NCBI GenBank assembly: GCA_020205615.1
Contig: CM035168.1
Location: 2,249,830-2,313,829 of the forward strand
Direction: 5' to 3'
Length of the DNA stretch: 64,000 bases
DNA from: Panax quinquefolius
Taxonomy: Eukaryota; Streptophyta; Magnoliopsida; Apiales; Araliaceae
Numbering within the stretch: position 1 is the first letter of the stretch; every line of letters begins with the position of its first letter. The notes under the pieces are model-generated. The model saw only the letters and a program-made list of their open reading frames with translations, did no database searches and was not told where the DNA came from. The position numbers and the translations under genes are program-made. This document shows positions 1-11,563 of the stretch, in pieces.

Positions 1-301
1 GGGATGACCGGTTTTAGCGACCGGTCTTTTTTTTACTTCTTAAAATCTTAACCCCTAACCCCCTAAAATATTAAATCCTAAACACTACATGACCTTATTT
101 TTTACATATCTTAATTATTGAATTCTGTAAAAATTTAGTCCAATTTTTTTTTTGACTTTCTAAACCCTAAATCCTAAACATTATTTTTTATATGTATTTA
201 AATTACACCTAAATTACTAAAGAATGTAAAAATATGAATTAAAATAAATATTATAATTTTTTTGGGAGTCAAAAAAAATACCGGTTGCTAAAACCGGTCC
301 G
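1..301. mobile_element. Small inverted-repeat element (MITE), cut by the left edge
   Basis: The stretch begins and ends with the same roughly 20-bp sequence in opposite orientation: GACCGGTTTTAGCGACCGGT near base 7 and its complement, with one mismatch, near base 281. The interior is AT-rich and has no reading frame. Terminal blocks of this kind are common in plant CACTA- or Harbinger-type MITEs. The outer end and target duplication are not visible, so the superfamily is not assigned. Confidence 0.55.
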
Positions 302-349
302 CCTAAAATTATTCTAGCAATTATTGGTCAAGGGAAGACATTCAACTGT

Positions 350-563
350 GATACTCCCTTTATAACATTATTTATCATATTATCCATTTATTTTTTTCTG
401 ATCTTTACAACTTATCTAGTCTTATATGATAATTTTTCATCTTTTCTCTCTTATCTTTTTAATAAATTCTAGAAGAGTAACATTAATATTTTATATCAAA
501 TTTAATTAATTAAACAAAATATTATATGTATTTTTGAATCTATATATTTACTATGAGGGAGTA
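350..563. mobile_element. Stowaway-like MITE with TACTCCCT termini
   Basis: The left end reads ATACTCCCTTTATAA and the right end is the complement of a TACTCCCT-type terminus (AGGGAGTAC). The interior is about 200 bp of AT-rich non-coding sequence. This terminus is typical of very common plant MITEs of the Tc1/mariner (Stowaway) type. The ends are approximate. Confidence 0.45.
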
Positions 564-671
564 CAACCAAAGTCACCAATAATTATTTGTAGTCCCAAAG
601 ACCTCAAACTAGCAACCATAAGACTTTTACTTATATTAGGTTATAAATGTGTTTTCTTTTAATAGGTATAA

Positions 672-968
672 CACTCCCTCTGTGTCATTAGATGGCTTGA
701 TTTTTTTTTTTTCCAAATAAATATCTTATTTCTATTATTGTCAGTATTTATATGACATTTATTACCCTGATTTGATACATTTTTATTTTAAAATTATAAA
801 GTTATAATAAAATTTAACTTATCATATTTTTTATTTTAGTTGATTGAATACTATCATAATTAACCACTAGCAATTTCTAAAAATATTAAAGATAAATTAA
901 AAAATAAATAAAATTTCATCTAAAAGTAGTTTTATAAATGAATCTTTATTTTGAAATGAAGGGAGTAC
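672..968. mobile_element. Second TACTCCCT-type MITE
   Basis: The left end reads ACTCCCTCTGTGTCATTAG and the right end GAAATGAAGGGAGTAC, an imperfect inverted repeat about 297 bp apart. The interior is AT-rich with no coding potential. It is the same terminus class as the element about 100 bp to the left, so this flank has collected several MITEs. Confidence 0.45.
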
Positions 969-983
969 ATGGTATTTAAGAGA

Positions 984-1856
984 CTGTTAGAATTTGAGTT
1001 TAAATTAAAGCGAGTTTCATTAATCATTTGAGATGAATTTATATATCAATGTGTTTTATTCCATGAGTAGATTAAAATCAAGTATTTAGAAGCTCAAATT
1101 CATGGGATAATGAATGAAAAATTTACTCTCAAAGATCACCATTAATGAAAATATTAATAAATACTTGTGGAAACTAAGTCTCACACATCGAGTAAGAACT
1201 AAACATTAAGTAAGTATATATACAATTATATTGCTCTTGAGTTTTGACCCAAAAGGGCACTCCATTTTTGTGGAGAGGAGAGGACCTTAGCCGAGACTTG
1301 GTTTGACCACGCGCGCTGACACCGCCGGCTGAGCTCGTGGGATAGGGTCAGGGTCATTGTATATGTTTTTTTTAGACAAAATTTATTTATATTTTTGTGT
1401 TGTTTAGTTTTTTTAAAAAATTTATTTATGAACATTTGAAGCAAGTAAGAAGCGAAGTGAAGTTCATAAGGTCAAGCGCCGCGTCGCTTAACTCCAGAGT
1501 CGTGACGTTATGGTCGGAGTCGCGGCGCTCCGAAGCATTTCAAGAGACGCGTCTGACCTGATGGATTGCACATGTTCAACCATAACCCATAACCCTTGAC
1601 TTTGCACCCATTCGGTTTACAAGGGTTGTAACTCATGTTCCGGGTCACTAAACCCTCCTATAAATATCATGTGGGTGGGGGACAGCCAAATCATTCATTC
1701 AAATTTCATTTCAATTCAATTTATTCATTCTCTAATCTCATAAATCATATTAATAGTATATTAGAGAGAGAGAGTCTCACAGAATTTATTTGGTTCATTG
1801 TATGTGTTATTTGTTGTGCTGTTATAACACACATTATTATTATATTCTGATAGACA
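984..1856. other. Possible degraded solo LTR or promoter-like block
   Basis: This stretch starts TGTTAGAATTTGAG. It contains a phrase often seen in plant Copia LTRs (GTCTCACACATCGAG), a relatively GC-rich block at 1260-1560, and a good TATA motif (CTATAAATA near 1659) followed by a CT-rich leader. It ends near TGATAGACA. No flanking target duplication or primer-binding site was found, so the solo-LTR reading is weak. No convincing gene starts downstream. Confidence 0.2.
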
Positions 1857-3472
1857 AGTGTCGCCAACTCTAAACACCAATAAAAAATACACAATTATCT
1901 AAAGACATATATTATCAATTACTAGCATTGACATATTAATTTTCTCTATATTTTCTAATTTATCACTATGTCTATCTTGATTTGATTTGATTCCACACGA
2001 TGAGAGAGAATTGATTTTGGAATTTATTTGGGAGAAATTCTTATATTTATTTGTAACAAATGTTATATTATGTGTTTTTCCTTTAATTAACTGTCTTGGG
2101 TAACGGTGGGTTTGAATCATTTTTATTTTCATTTTTCTGTATTTGAGATTTCTCCTGGGTTTGGTGGCGGAGGGGGTTGTGTTTTCTGGGTTGTATTTGT
2201 TTCTCTTAATCTGATTTCTAACCAGTTTATTCATTTGTTACTCTATTTGTTTTTTTAAATCTTTTTTCATTTTTATTATTATTTTATGAAGTTTGAGCTG
2301 CTTTTTTTTTAATATTTTTTATTTTATTATACATGTGTGTTTGATTTAGATACCATGCCAACTTTTATTTTACATGCGTCATTTTGGACCTTTTTAACTT
2401 AATTTGACATAAACTAATTTGAATTTTAGTCATTCATTAAATCAAAATTAAAAATAATATTTAGTGTTCAAAACTTCTTTTTTTTTAATTTGAATTAGTT
2501 TATTAAAATTTTATTTTGGGTTTGTATTTTAATAATATATGTTTAGATTTGAATTAGTTTATTAAGATTTTAAATTTCTAAATTATATAATCTGATAATA
2601 TATTTATAATACTCATAATGTTAAACACATTTCACATTTGTGCTCGGTAAAATTGGATTTTGGGCGCACGGGTTTTAGTGAAATTAGGAAAAATGTACGA
2701 AATTGGTACAAAATGTCACTTTAAAAATTTAATTGACGAAAAATAAAATTTAAAGACGATTTTAAAAGTGGGGTACAATTTAAAAAGACAAAAGTGTCAT
2801 TCAACCCAATTATAACTAACATATAATAATGAAAATTTATACCCCAGAAGCTTGAAGCTTCGTTTCCAAATATGTTTAAATTACAAAGGGAAAAAGTTTG
2901 GAATTAAGTTATTCATATATCTAAGACAGCAATAAATAGATACACCTATTAAAATTTGTGTACCAAGTTATAGCTCTAGATTAATTCTTAAAAAATCAAA
3001 TACCAAGTGAGTAGGAAAAAAAAGTTGGAAATTATATAGTTTATAGTTTAAACCAAGTAATTAACTATTAATTGCTTAAGTAGAGGAATTATGTATTATT
3101 TTAAATTCATTAAAAGGTAACATTTAAGTTATTATATAAATCCTAATAAAATATTGACTCACAATCTCATCCCTGATATTCACCTCCTTCATTGAAGGTC
3201 ATCCTTTTCTGGTTTAATATTTTTCTAGAACGATGAATTTTTTAACAGAAATTTATTTTTTAAAATATATCCCAAAAAACATAGTAATAACATTTTCCAG
3301 ATTCAACATGAGAGACCATTTGAAAAAAAAACGATTTCTTTGTTTTAAAGTACGTTTATTAAATATGAGAATAAACGGTATAAGATGAGTTTACTGTACT
3401 AATCGAGTACTTCATAGTTATCTTTGACTATAAGTTACTGGCATAAACTCGTGTTGTAAGTGTATTGTTCCA
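1857..3472. other. AT-rich spacer downstream of the ZOU-like gene
   Basis: No reading frame here resembles a known protein. Several poly-T and poly-A tracts are present. The part nearest 3472 is probably the 3' untranslated region of the minus-strand bHLH gene, but I cannot fix the cleavage site. Confidence 0.4.
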
Positions 3473-3568
3473 TCAATATGAGAAGACCCAAGAAACAATC
3501 TCTCCAACCGCTAGCTTGAATGTTTCTTCGATTGAAGCTTGGGGAAATCGAGCAGAAGGACCATCAGC
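3473..3568 (-). CDS. ZOU: ZOU-like gene, terminal coding exon 3
   Basis: The acceptor ATTGAACAG precedes a 32-codon exon encoding ADGPSARFPQ, then IEETFKLAVGEIVSWVFSY and TGA. Exon length and phase fit the donor at 4309. The amphipathic IEETFKLAVGEI stretch matches the C-terminal helix expected of the family. It is very unlikely to be translated in this allele because of the upstream break. Confidence 0.7.
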   Translation of the reverse strand, partial: ADGPSARFPQASIEETFKLAVGEIVSWVFSY

Positions 3569-4308
3569 CTGTTCAATCAGCAGCAAATATAATTGGTGAG
3601 ACTTCCAAGTTTAATAACTGTACTTCTAGATACAAGAAACTTAGATAACATTTGGTAGTAAAAAAAATTATTCCAAAGATGGAAGCTAATTAAACCATTT
3701 AACAAAGCTAACAAAAAATGCATGCATGCATGCAGTTTGAACGTTCTTTTTCCTGTAAATTGTAAGTAGATTAGGAGTATTAAACTAATATACATGCAAA
3801 GAAGAAGAAGAAGAGATCATGTGATATACATAATTCAGTTATACGTGAGTGATTCATAATAGATATTTGTCATAAATTAATTTATTTGAGCAAACAAATC
3901 TAGATATAACCGTCGGTCGGTCAAATTTAAGATATTTAGTCCTTCCCCTACTATATTTTAGTAGGGAACAAACCTTCTTTCTTAAATTTGGACCGCCCAT
4001 TATCCATATAAACAACGAAAGATGTGTTTGTTCGAATATATATTACAAGGGTATTGCTTAGTAGTTATCAGTGCTCGGTACGTGCAATCTTAAGTTAAAT
4101 TCAAAACCTGAAAATCAACATATTCGATCGGACTAATCATGGCAACAACAATAACCCTAAAGTATCAATAGTACTAGAACTTAACCCACATTAATCATGA
4201 ATTATGCATGTCTCTAAAAATGAAATCTGATCAAACTTCAATCTATAAATTAACCATTATCCAACAAAAACTTACAGTTGATCAATAGCTCAAGTTTCAT
4301 AGACTTAC
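3569..4308 (-). other. Intron 2 of the ZOU-like gene
   Basis: GT-AG intron of 740 bp between exon 2 and exon 3. It is AT-rich, holds a short palindromic CATG run near 3720-3732 and a GAAGAAGAAG tract near 3800, and shows nothing else. Confidence 0.6.
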
Positions 4309-4417
4309 ATGGACATGAATCATGAACATGCTACGGTGATGATCCGAAGAAATATTAGCAGATACAACCTCAACTTTATGGCTCTCTAGTATATATGTAG
4401 CAAATGGTGGCCAATAA
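4309..4417 (-). pseudogene. ZOU: ZOU-like gene, exon 2, 3' portion beyond the insertion
   Basis: Right after the second AATAA copy the minus strand reads into a segment encoding a conserved-looking stretch, ESHKVEVVSANISSDHHRSM, and ends HVH with a GTAAGT donor at 4308. It joins in phase to exon 3. The codons next to the insertion are in a different frame from this stretch; the shift lies in the TATATA run near 4389-4399. Confidence 0.75.
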
Positions 4418-6269
4418 TGTTAGGTTTGTAATATTCATGAATGCAATCAAATTGCAAAAAAATAAGCGGAAACGTGGAAAATCAGAGTTTAAAAATTTTA
4501 CAAACCATATACCCGGATCACCATTTATGCACAATTATTAATTAAACGAAAAAGATGAATAAAAAATACCCTCAAGATCCGAAATTTCCTCAAGACAAGT
4601 TCACCTCCAATCCTTTTCGCGTTCAACTTGAATCCACCGGGTTTGGTTCTTTTTTGATCAACGTTAATGGCCAAGTGTTTGGCCTCAGAGGTGATCCACC
4701 AAGGAATAATAAAGATTCAAGAAAATGGGTGGTTGGCTAAACCCTAGTTTTTCTATCTCTATAGAAAAAAAAGCGTCTTCTCCAACTCTTGGAATAACGT
4801 ATCTTTGATATCCGATATAAGACTCTCTTATATAGATATCAAGTAACCTATATTAAAATAAGGTATTATTTAATTAAACTCTTTTAATTAAATGGGCTCC
4901 CTAATTTTATTAGCGATAATTAATTAAACTCCTTTAATTAATTTTCCCTCCTAATCTTATTAGGAATAAATGAGAGTACTTATATTAAATTAATTCCTAA
5001 ACTCTTTTAGAAATTAAAATAATAATAATAATTATAATAATATTAATAAGACTCCTCTTATTAATTTATATTTAATATTTCTAAAATATTAAATAATAAA
5101 TATTAAACTATTTAATTTATTCTATCACCATAGATTAAATTAAATATACATAACATATTATTACGATTATGCCATTAACTTCTTAAATAATTATTCTTCC
5201 TTTTATGGTGTGACCCTTTAGGTTCTCCATATTAAACCTATTGTGAATAAATCAATTAGAATAATTTAATCTTATTTAAATAAATAAATTAAATAATTAA
5301 TTTATTTAAATAAATAATATTTATTCTACAATAGGGATAAGCCTCCCTAGCGATCAACGACTTTCTAGATAATATAAATTTCAACATTAATCATAAAAGA
5401 ACCTTTGAGTAAATAGTTACCGTACAATTCAATCCTTCCACCATACAATGTCCCAATTAAATATAAGACATGGAATTCTTCACAAGTCTTATTTTATTTA
5501 ATTATATGTATTTCGATCCTTAAATGCACAACACCAAATAATGCAAATTAGAAACTCCTTTCTAATTTCATCATTCTGCTTTTAACCAAGGACTACCTGT
5601 TGTCATTTATCGAATCACATAGGACATTTCTCTTCTTTTAATAAGTGGTAGATTCTTTATTGATCATACATTATCTCCATGTACAACTTATTATACTCAA
5701 GCATACCTTTTTGATATACCCTAAGGGTCTTAAGGAATAAGTCAAAGTATAACTCATCATACACAAGATACTATGATGATCTCAAGTCCAAGGATCACTT
5801 GTACTACTATCACTACTGAGAATTCCTATTGACGAATAAGTAAAACTCCATTAGGTATTCCTTAGCGAGCCACGCTCAAAGAACTTATTCTCTAATAAGC
5901 ACCTACATACTTGCTTTTAGTGTCTCCACACAAATGATCATGAGATCAATCATCCTCATCCAATGAAAGCAAGCAATGTATGTACCAATCTATCCTGGAT
6001 TCACTAATCCCCAATTTAGTAATCCAATGATTGGGAACTATTTTAGTTTTAAGCTTTCTAAGAATTTAGATCTCATTAGAATGATCATCATCATTATTCT
6101 AAAAGCATTGCTTAAAACTATGGGTTTATCACATATTATAAAACAAAGATCATGTAGATAATTAAAAGCCTTTAATAAATTAATACTTTTTATTAATAAA
6201 TGAATAAGATTGTTACAAAGTATATGCTTTATCATCAAACATGATTGGCTTGTGTGCATATTACTTTCA
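4418..6269 (-). repeat. Copia 3' LTR
   Basis: A direct repeat of 1852 bp, almost collinear with 11564-13410. On the minus strand it contains CTATATAAG (complement of 4828-4836), a likely TATA box. The inner edge touches the purine tract, which marks it as the 3' LTR. Small indels separate it from its partner. Confidence 0.93.
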
Positions 6270-6283
6270 ATCTCCCACTTGCA
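6270..6283 (-). other. Copia polypurine tract
   Basis: The minus strand reads GCAAGTGGGAGAT directly before the TGAAAG start of the 3' LTR, the expected place for plus-strand DNA priming. Confidence 0.8.
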
Positions 6284-6888
6284 CTAAAGCCAATCGTCAT
6301 GGTATCTCATACTCTTCTTCTCTAAGTGACGATTATCCTGCTGTTGGATAAGCTTTAGTTAATGGATATGTAATGTTGTTTTTGAGAGTTCACTATCTCT
6401 ATAGTGATTTTCCATCTTTCAATGATTCTAATAATCAAATGAAAGTGCCACAACACATGTTTAGATCCAAGATGAGACTTAGGAACTATTCCTAGTTCTG
6501 TAATTAACTTTTAATCCAAACAATCAACTTGCAACTTCATTTATAGCTATATACTTTGTCTTTATCACTAAACCAGCAACTCTTTGCTGTTTGGAACCTT
6601 TCCAATTCACTGCACCACTGTTCAAGATAACGCTTTACCTTAAAGTGGATTTTTCTATCATCTTGGTCTGTCTGAAAAACTTGAGTCTGTTAAGCCCTCT
6701 AGTTTTAATTTAGACCCACCATGAATATGATCATATCCTTAGTGCCGGTCAAGCACTTTAAGATGTTTTTCGTTGACTCATAGTGAACTTCTCCATTTTA
6801 TGACTGATCAACATTAGGTCTCGTATATTTCATTGCATACATGATTGTCACTCATGCGACCTCTCTTTTCAGGAGTCTGTGGGGACTA

Positions 6889-7185
6889 TTAAGAGAGATA
6901 CACTCCATAGCTCATCAACATGAGACATCTCTTGGAGTTTGCCATGCTAAACGACTTTAGCATCAAATGAATATACGTTCCTTGGGTTAAGTTGAGCATC
7001 CTTTTAAATCTATCTATATAGATTTGCATCCCCAATAATGATACTCTTCCCAAATCATTCATAGAGGATTGTTTAGACAACTTTATCTTTACTGATTGTA
7101 GCATTGGTATGTAATTCTTCATCCATAGTATATCAACATATAATACTAGAAATTTCACGACGCTCCCACTGACCCTTTTGTACAC
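6889..7185 (-). pseudogene. Copia reverse transcriptase remnant
   Basis: The 98-codon frame begins YKRVSGSVVKFLVLYVD and continues LQSVKIKLSKQ and MNDLGRVSLLGMQIY, recognisable as the Ty1-Copia RT stretch around the YVDD catalytic box. The second catalytic Asp is lost (YVDILW). Surrounding RT, RNase H and integrase sequence is too decayed to read. Confidence 0.75.
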
Positions 7186-8399
7186 ACTAGAACTCTTACC
7201 TCATCGTATGTAACTCTGGATCATCATCTTCTATGATGCGTACCTCATCATCATCATCCATGATGAATCCATACCTCCTAGGTATCTTCGGTACTATTCC
7301 AGATTTACGATTCAGTTGTGGTATAATAGGTCTATCTACAGGTTCCTCTTATTTGACTTATAGTATTTTGTGGTTCTTGAACTTTTCAAGATCTATTATC
7401 CTCCCACTAGCCCCTTCAATGATAAACACCTTTATCTTAGAAGGAAGCGTGTTTTGCAATAAACACCTTTTGCTAAGTAGGATTATAGAACATTTACCCT
7501 AAACTTACTTTAGGATGTCCCACAAATCTGTATTTGTCAAATCTTGTCCCAAGCTTATCCTTTGAAACCTTTTCACATGAGTTGGACAACCCCTTATCTT
7601 AACATACTTAAGATTAGGAATCCTCCATGTCCATAACTTTTATGGAGTCTTGGGGCCGGATTTTGAGATTACCTTTTCCGTAGATATGTAACCATTTCTA
7701 AGACATGATCCTAGATGGTTACTGGAATGTCGTTAAAATCATTTTGGACCGTACCATGTCCAACAAGGTACGATTTTTCATTCAGATACATCAATAAATT
7801 ATTGCGTATCAGGATGTGTCCATTATGAGAAAACCATTTGAGATGATCTAGAAATTTATTGCACAAGTATTTATTCCTTGATTTAATCAAAGAATCTTAA
7901 TATATTGCCAATTTGTTTCACTTCTGAATTCTTTGAACCTTTCAAATAATTCACACTTGTATTTTAGCAAATACACATATTCAACACTTTGAATGATCAT
8001 CTCCTTTTCTCATACTAATTTGTTCAATATGCAAAATTATTTTCATGTAAGTCAAGTATACAAAATTTATTAAGTAATATTCCAGTTCTATACAAAACAT
8101 TATTATTATAAATAGAACAACAATTTTTCTTAATTATAATACCAAAGATTTCATTGTCCAACAATAAAATGAAAATAATATTTTTAACAAGAACTGGAAT
8201 ACAATAATAACTTATTGACTTAATAGATTTTCCCGTAGGCATTGCTAAACTATAAGTTTCTATGGCTAATATGGCAACCTTTGTTACATTTCCCGCACAT
8301 AGGATTACTTATATTTGTTTAGCTTTCTACTTCTGCTTGGTCCCATCATAAATCTATATTTATGATAACCAAAGTCGGTATCCAATACCCAAGTAGAAC

Positions 8400-8689
8400 C
8401 TTGACTTAAAGAAAAATTTATTTCAATCATGAACAAAAACTGTATTGTAACCAAAACTTCATTAAGCTTCTTTGGTTAGCCACTGCAAGATACTTCTCGC
8501 AGTTTCTTTCCAGTGTCCAGGCTTATTGCAGTGGAAGCAAACTCCTTTGCTATCCGTATCTGTTTTGTTCTTATTATCCTTTATTTTTGCCTTTATATTT
8601 ACCTTCTTAGAATCGTTCTTCTTTTCAGAAGTTCCTTTGGCCCCTACTAGTAAGACTTGGTCTTTCTTGGTTGAAAAGTGACTCAACAT
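8400..8689 (-). pseudogene. Copia gag remnant with zinc knuckle
   Basis: A lysine-rich stretch leads to CFHCNKPGHWK, the start of a CX2CX4HX4C nucleocapsid knuckle. The final cysteine is lost in this frame but appears as NCEKYLA in the neighbouring frame, so a one-base shift falls just after the conserved tryptophan. A flanking segment reads as Copia gag. Confidence 0.75.
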
Positions 8690-10529
8690 TTTTCAACATG
8701 TTAAGCAAATCAGCGAGGCTGATATCTAGCTTGTTCATATGAAAAATTCACAACAATTGTGAAAGGAGTCCGGAGTGAGTGCAAGATCAAATCTTGGCTC
8801 GACTCTCCATCCATGACAAAACTCGTTGTCTAATTGATCAATCAAATTGATAATGTTAAGGACTTTTATCTGCTCAGTAGTGTCATCGGTCATTCTAGAT
8901 CGGAAGAGCTCCTTAGATATCTCGATATCTATCGGTCCCTACTTTCCTCACCATCAACTACTTGATGTGCGGGAATATAGTAGAAGCATCCATAGTTTTA
9001 TGCCGACATTTGAAGCTCGTTACTCATAGATGCGAGCATAATGCATTGAGCCAATCATGCATCATCTTGCCACTTTCTAAAAGTAGCAATCTCTTCCTCG
9101 GAGGCATTATGCTCGCAACCATTGCGGGATAGGCGATATGGGACATAAGATAGCTTTTCACTATGAGAACTATTCTCAAATTCCTTAACCAATCCGCTTA
9201 ATTTGGCCCGTTAATTTAGCATCTAATATGCTTCAAGCAGATGATAGTAATTTTAGACATTGTAAAATTACGTAAATGAATTTATAATTAACAATATTTT
9301 AACATACATTCTTTTATTAATTACCAAAATAAATTAGGTCTTGTTTTAAATTGGTATCTCCCACTATTTTCTTCAAACTATATTACCCTCACTTATATAG
9401 TTAAGCAAAATCTAATTAAAGATTTGCTAGTGAGAATAAGGATCCCATTTCAAATGTATATAGCCTTGTGGTGACACAACAAACTATATATAAATAAATA
9501 GGTAGAACAACTTTTGTCAATTACATCAACTATGCAACTCCTTTTCTTTTTGCCTCTTAGATTATTTTGATCAAGTGGTGGTACATCCAATCAAAATTAT
9601 CCAAGTTAAGTCCGACCTAGCACTCCATATATTCAAAAAAGAAAAATATCATCCTTGTGGTGACACAACAAAACAATATTGTTCAATTTTCTTTATAAGC
9701 ATCAAATGTGATAAATTAACATCTTAAATACTTAATACTTGCCTTGTGGTGACACAACACACTCATATTAAATATTTAATACTCTATTAATTTTATCATG
9801 CTAGAAGGCGACGTTCGATATTCCAAATATCTTTGAACGCTTAGGATTTAATATAAAAAAAATGAGGGGTTTGTTATTAATTTGTCTCATCTTGTTTAGC
9901 GCATGCATTTATATATATATATAAAATACGCGTCATATTAATTAACATGCGAAGCATGTTTGCATAATATATAATATATATAGTATAAGCATGCATATAG
10001 AATACTATATTCTACCCGAATTGATTATGGACTTTTATTCTAGTTTGGTTCACTAGAGCCACCAAGTGAACCAAAAGGTCAAACCCTAGGGGTGCAAGAA
10101 ATAATATTTAAATATAACTATTACATTTAAACCCTTGGGCTCCATTACAAACGGGTCTTCAAGCGCCTTTGCTCCTTGATCTCCAATTTTTAAAATTAAT
10201 TCTAACTATTCCTATTACAAAACTATTTAAAATAAATAGAAACCTTGATCGCCAGATCGAGGGGAAGTACATAGGAAGGAGTTAGAATTTACATTAAGAA
10301 AAAATTAGAGAAGGCGAATCTGTGAGACCCCATTTAATAAAACCCATACATTCATACATCCAACTAAAATAAAATCCAATTACATTGGTCAATAGTCCAT
10401 AATCAATCACATTTATTATCATACACATCACCATACGCATCAATAAATAACATTCATATCATGAATAATAAACATTCAATATATATATTGATATCATTTA
10501 ATGGGCAAATTTAGTTAGTATAAAATCTA

Positions 10530-11080
10530 ATTTTGAATCAAAATAAACTCCTTTATTTTAATCCAAATTTAAATCAAAATAAAACTATTTTATTTTAATT
10601 TATCCAATTTTGAATAAAATAAACTATTTTATTTTAATCAAAATCTTTAATCAAAATAAACTCCTTTATTTTAATTAATTATGGAATCCAATTCCATGTA
10701 AAAAAAACTTCTTTATTAAAAAGAAACACGTATTCTCTTTCATATTCACAAATAAACTCCTTTATTTTGAATAATATGAAATCTTATTTCATATCTAAAT
10801 AAACTCCTTTATTTAAGAAAATATGGATTCATTTTCTTATTCATAAATAAACTCTTTTATTTTGAATAATATGAAATCTTATTTCATATCTAAATAAACT
10901 CCTTTATTTTAGGAAAATATAGAATCCAATTTCAACTCCAATTAGTTATCATGGAATCCAATTCCAACTCTAATTAGTTAGCATGAAATTCTAATTTTAA
11001 AATTAAAATAAACCTTTTATTTTAAAATTAAAATAAACTTTTATTTTAAGATTAAAATAAACTTTTATTTTAATTATAAA
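10530..11080. repeat. Degenerate palindromic AT repeat array in the Copia leader
   Basis: About eleven copies of a 20-24 bp near-palindrome, AAATAAACTCCTTTATTTT and variants, are spaced irregularly. Some are separated by a longer unit containing ATATGAAATCTTATTTCAT. The array lies between the primer-binding site and the gag remnant. Similar AATTAAACTCCTTTAATT segments occur in both LTRs. Confidence 0.7.
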
Positions 11081-11549
11081 ATTATTAACGAGAATATATA
11101 TATATATTATAACTAAACCGTTATATATAATATAACTAAACTATTTTAGTATTAATATATATAACTAAACCGTTAGTTAAATATATATAATATATAGATA
11201 TCATATGATATTAACTTAAGTAATATAAGATATTAACTTAAGTAACATTCTGCATATAATGAATATTATGATTCTCAGGTGACTCACGAAATTCTTTGTC
11301 CTGTGCCACGTGAATCATATGACCATCCAGCAATATCATATCTATATATATAAATCCCTTAAACATGCCGGAGACAACAACAACAAAACCGAATCGCGAA
11401 ACAGGAATCGCGAATTGTTTACGGCTTTTCTTTTTTTTTTTTTTTTTTTATTATATTTTATACAACAAAATTATGCCCAATTAAATCGTTCTAAACACAT
11501 ATCAATATACATATCAAATCAAAATAATTAATAATTTGCATTAAGGTTT

Positions 11550-11562
11550 GGCTCTGATGCCA
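11550..11562 (-). other. Copia primer-binding site
   Basis: On the minus strand this reads TGGCATCAGAGCC, one base from TGGTATCAGAGCC, the complement of the plant initiator-methionine tRNA 3' end. It lies one base inside the 5' LTR. Confidence 0.85.
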
Positions 11563-11563
11563 C

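Noticed and set aside
6038..6259. Frames on both strands near the left Copia LTR
   Set aside because: They fall inside the LTR; the matching part of the right LTR does not keep them open.
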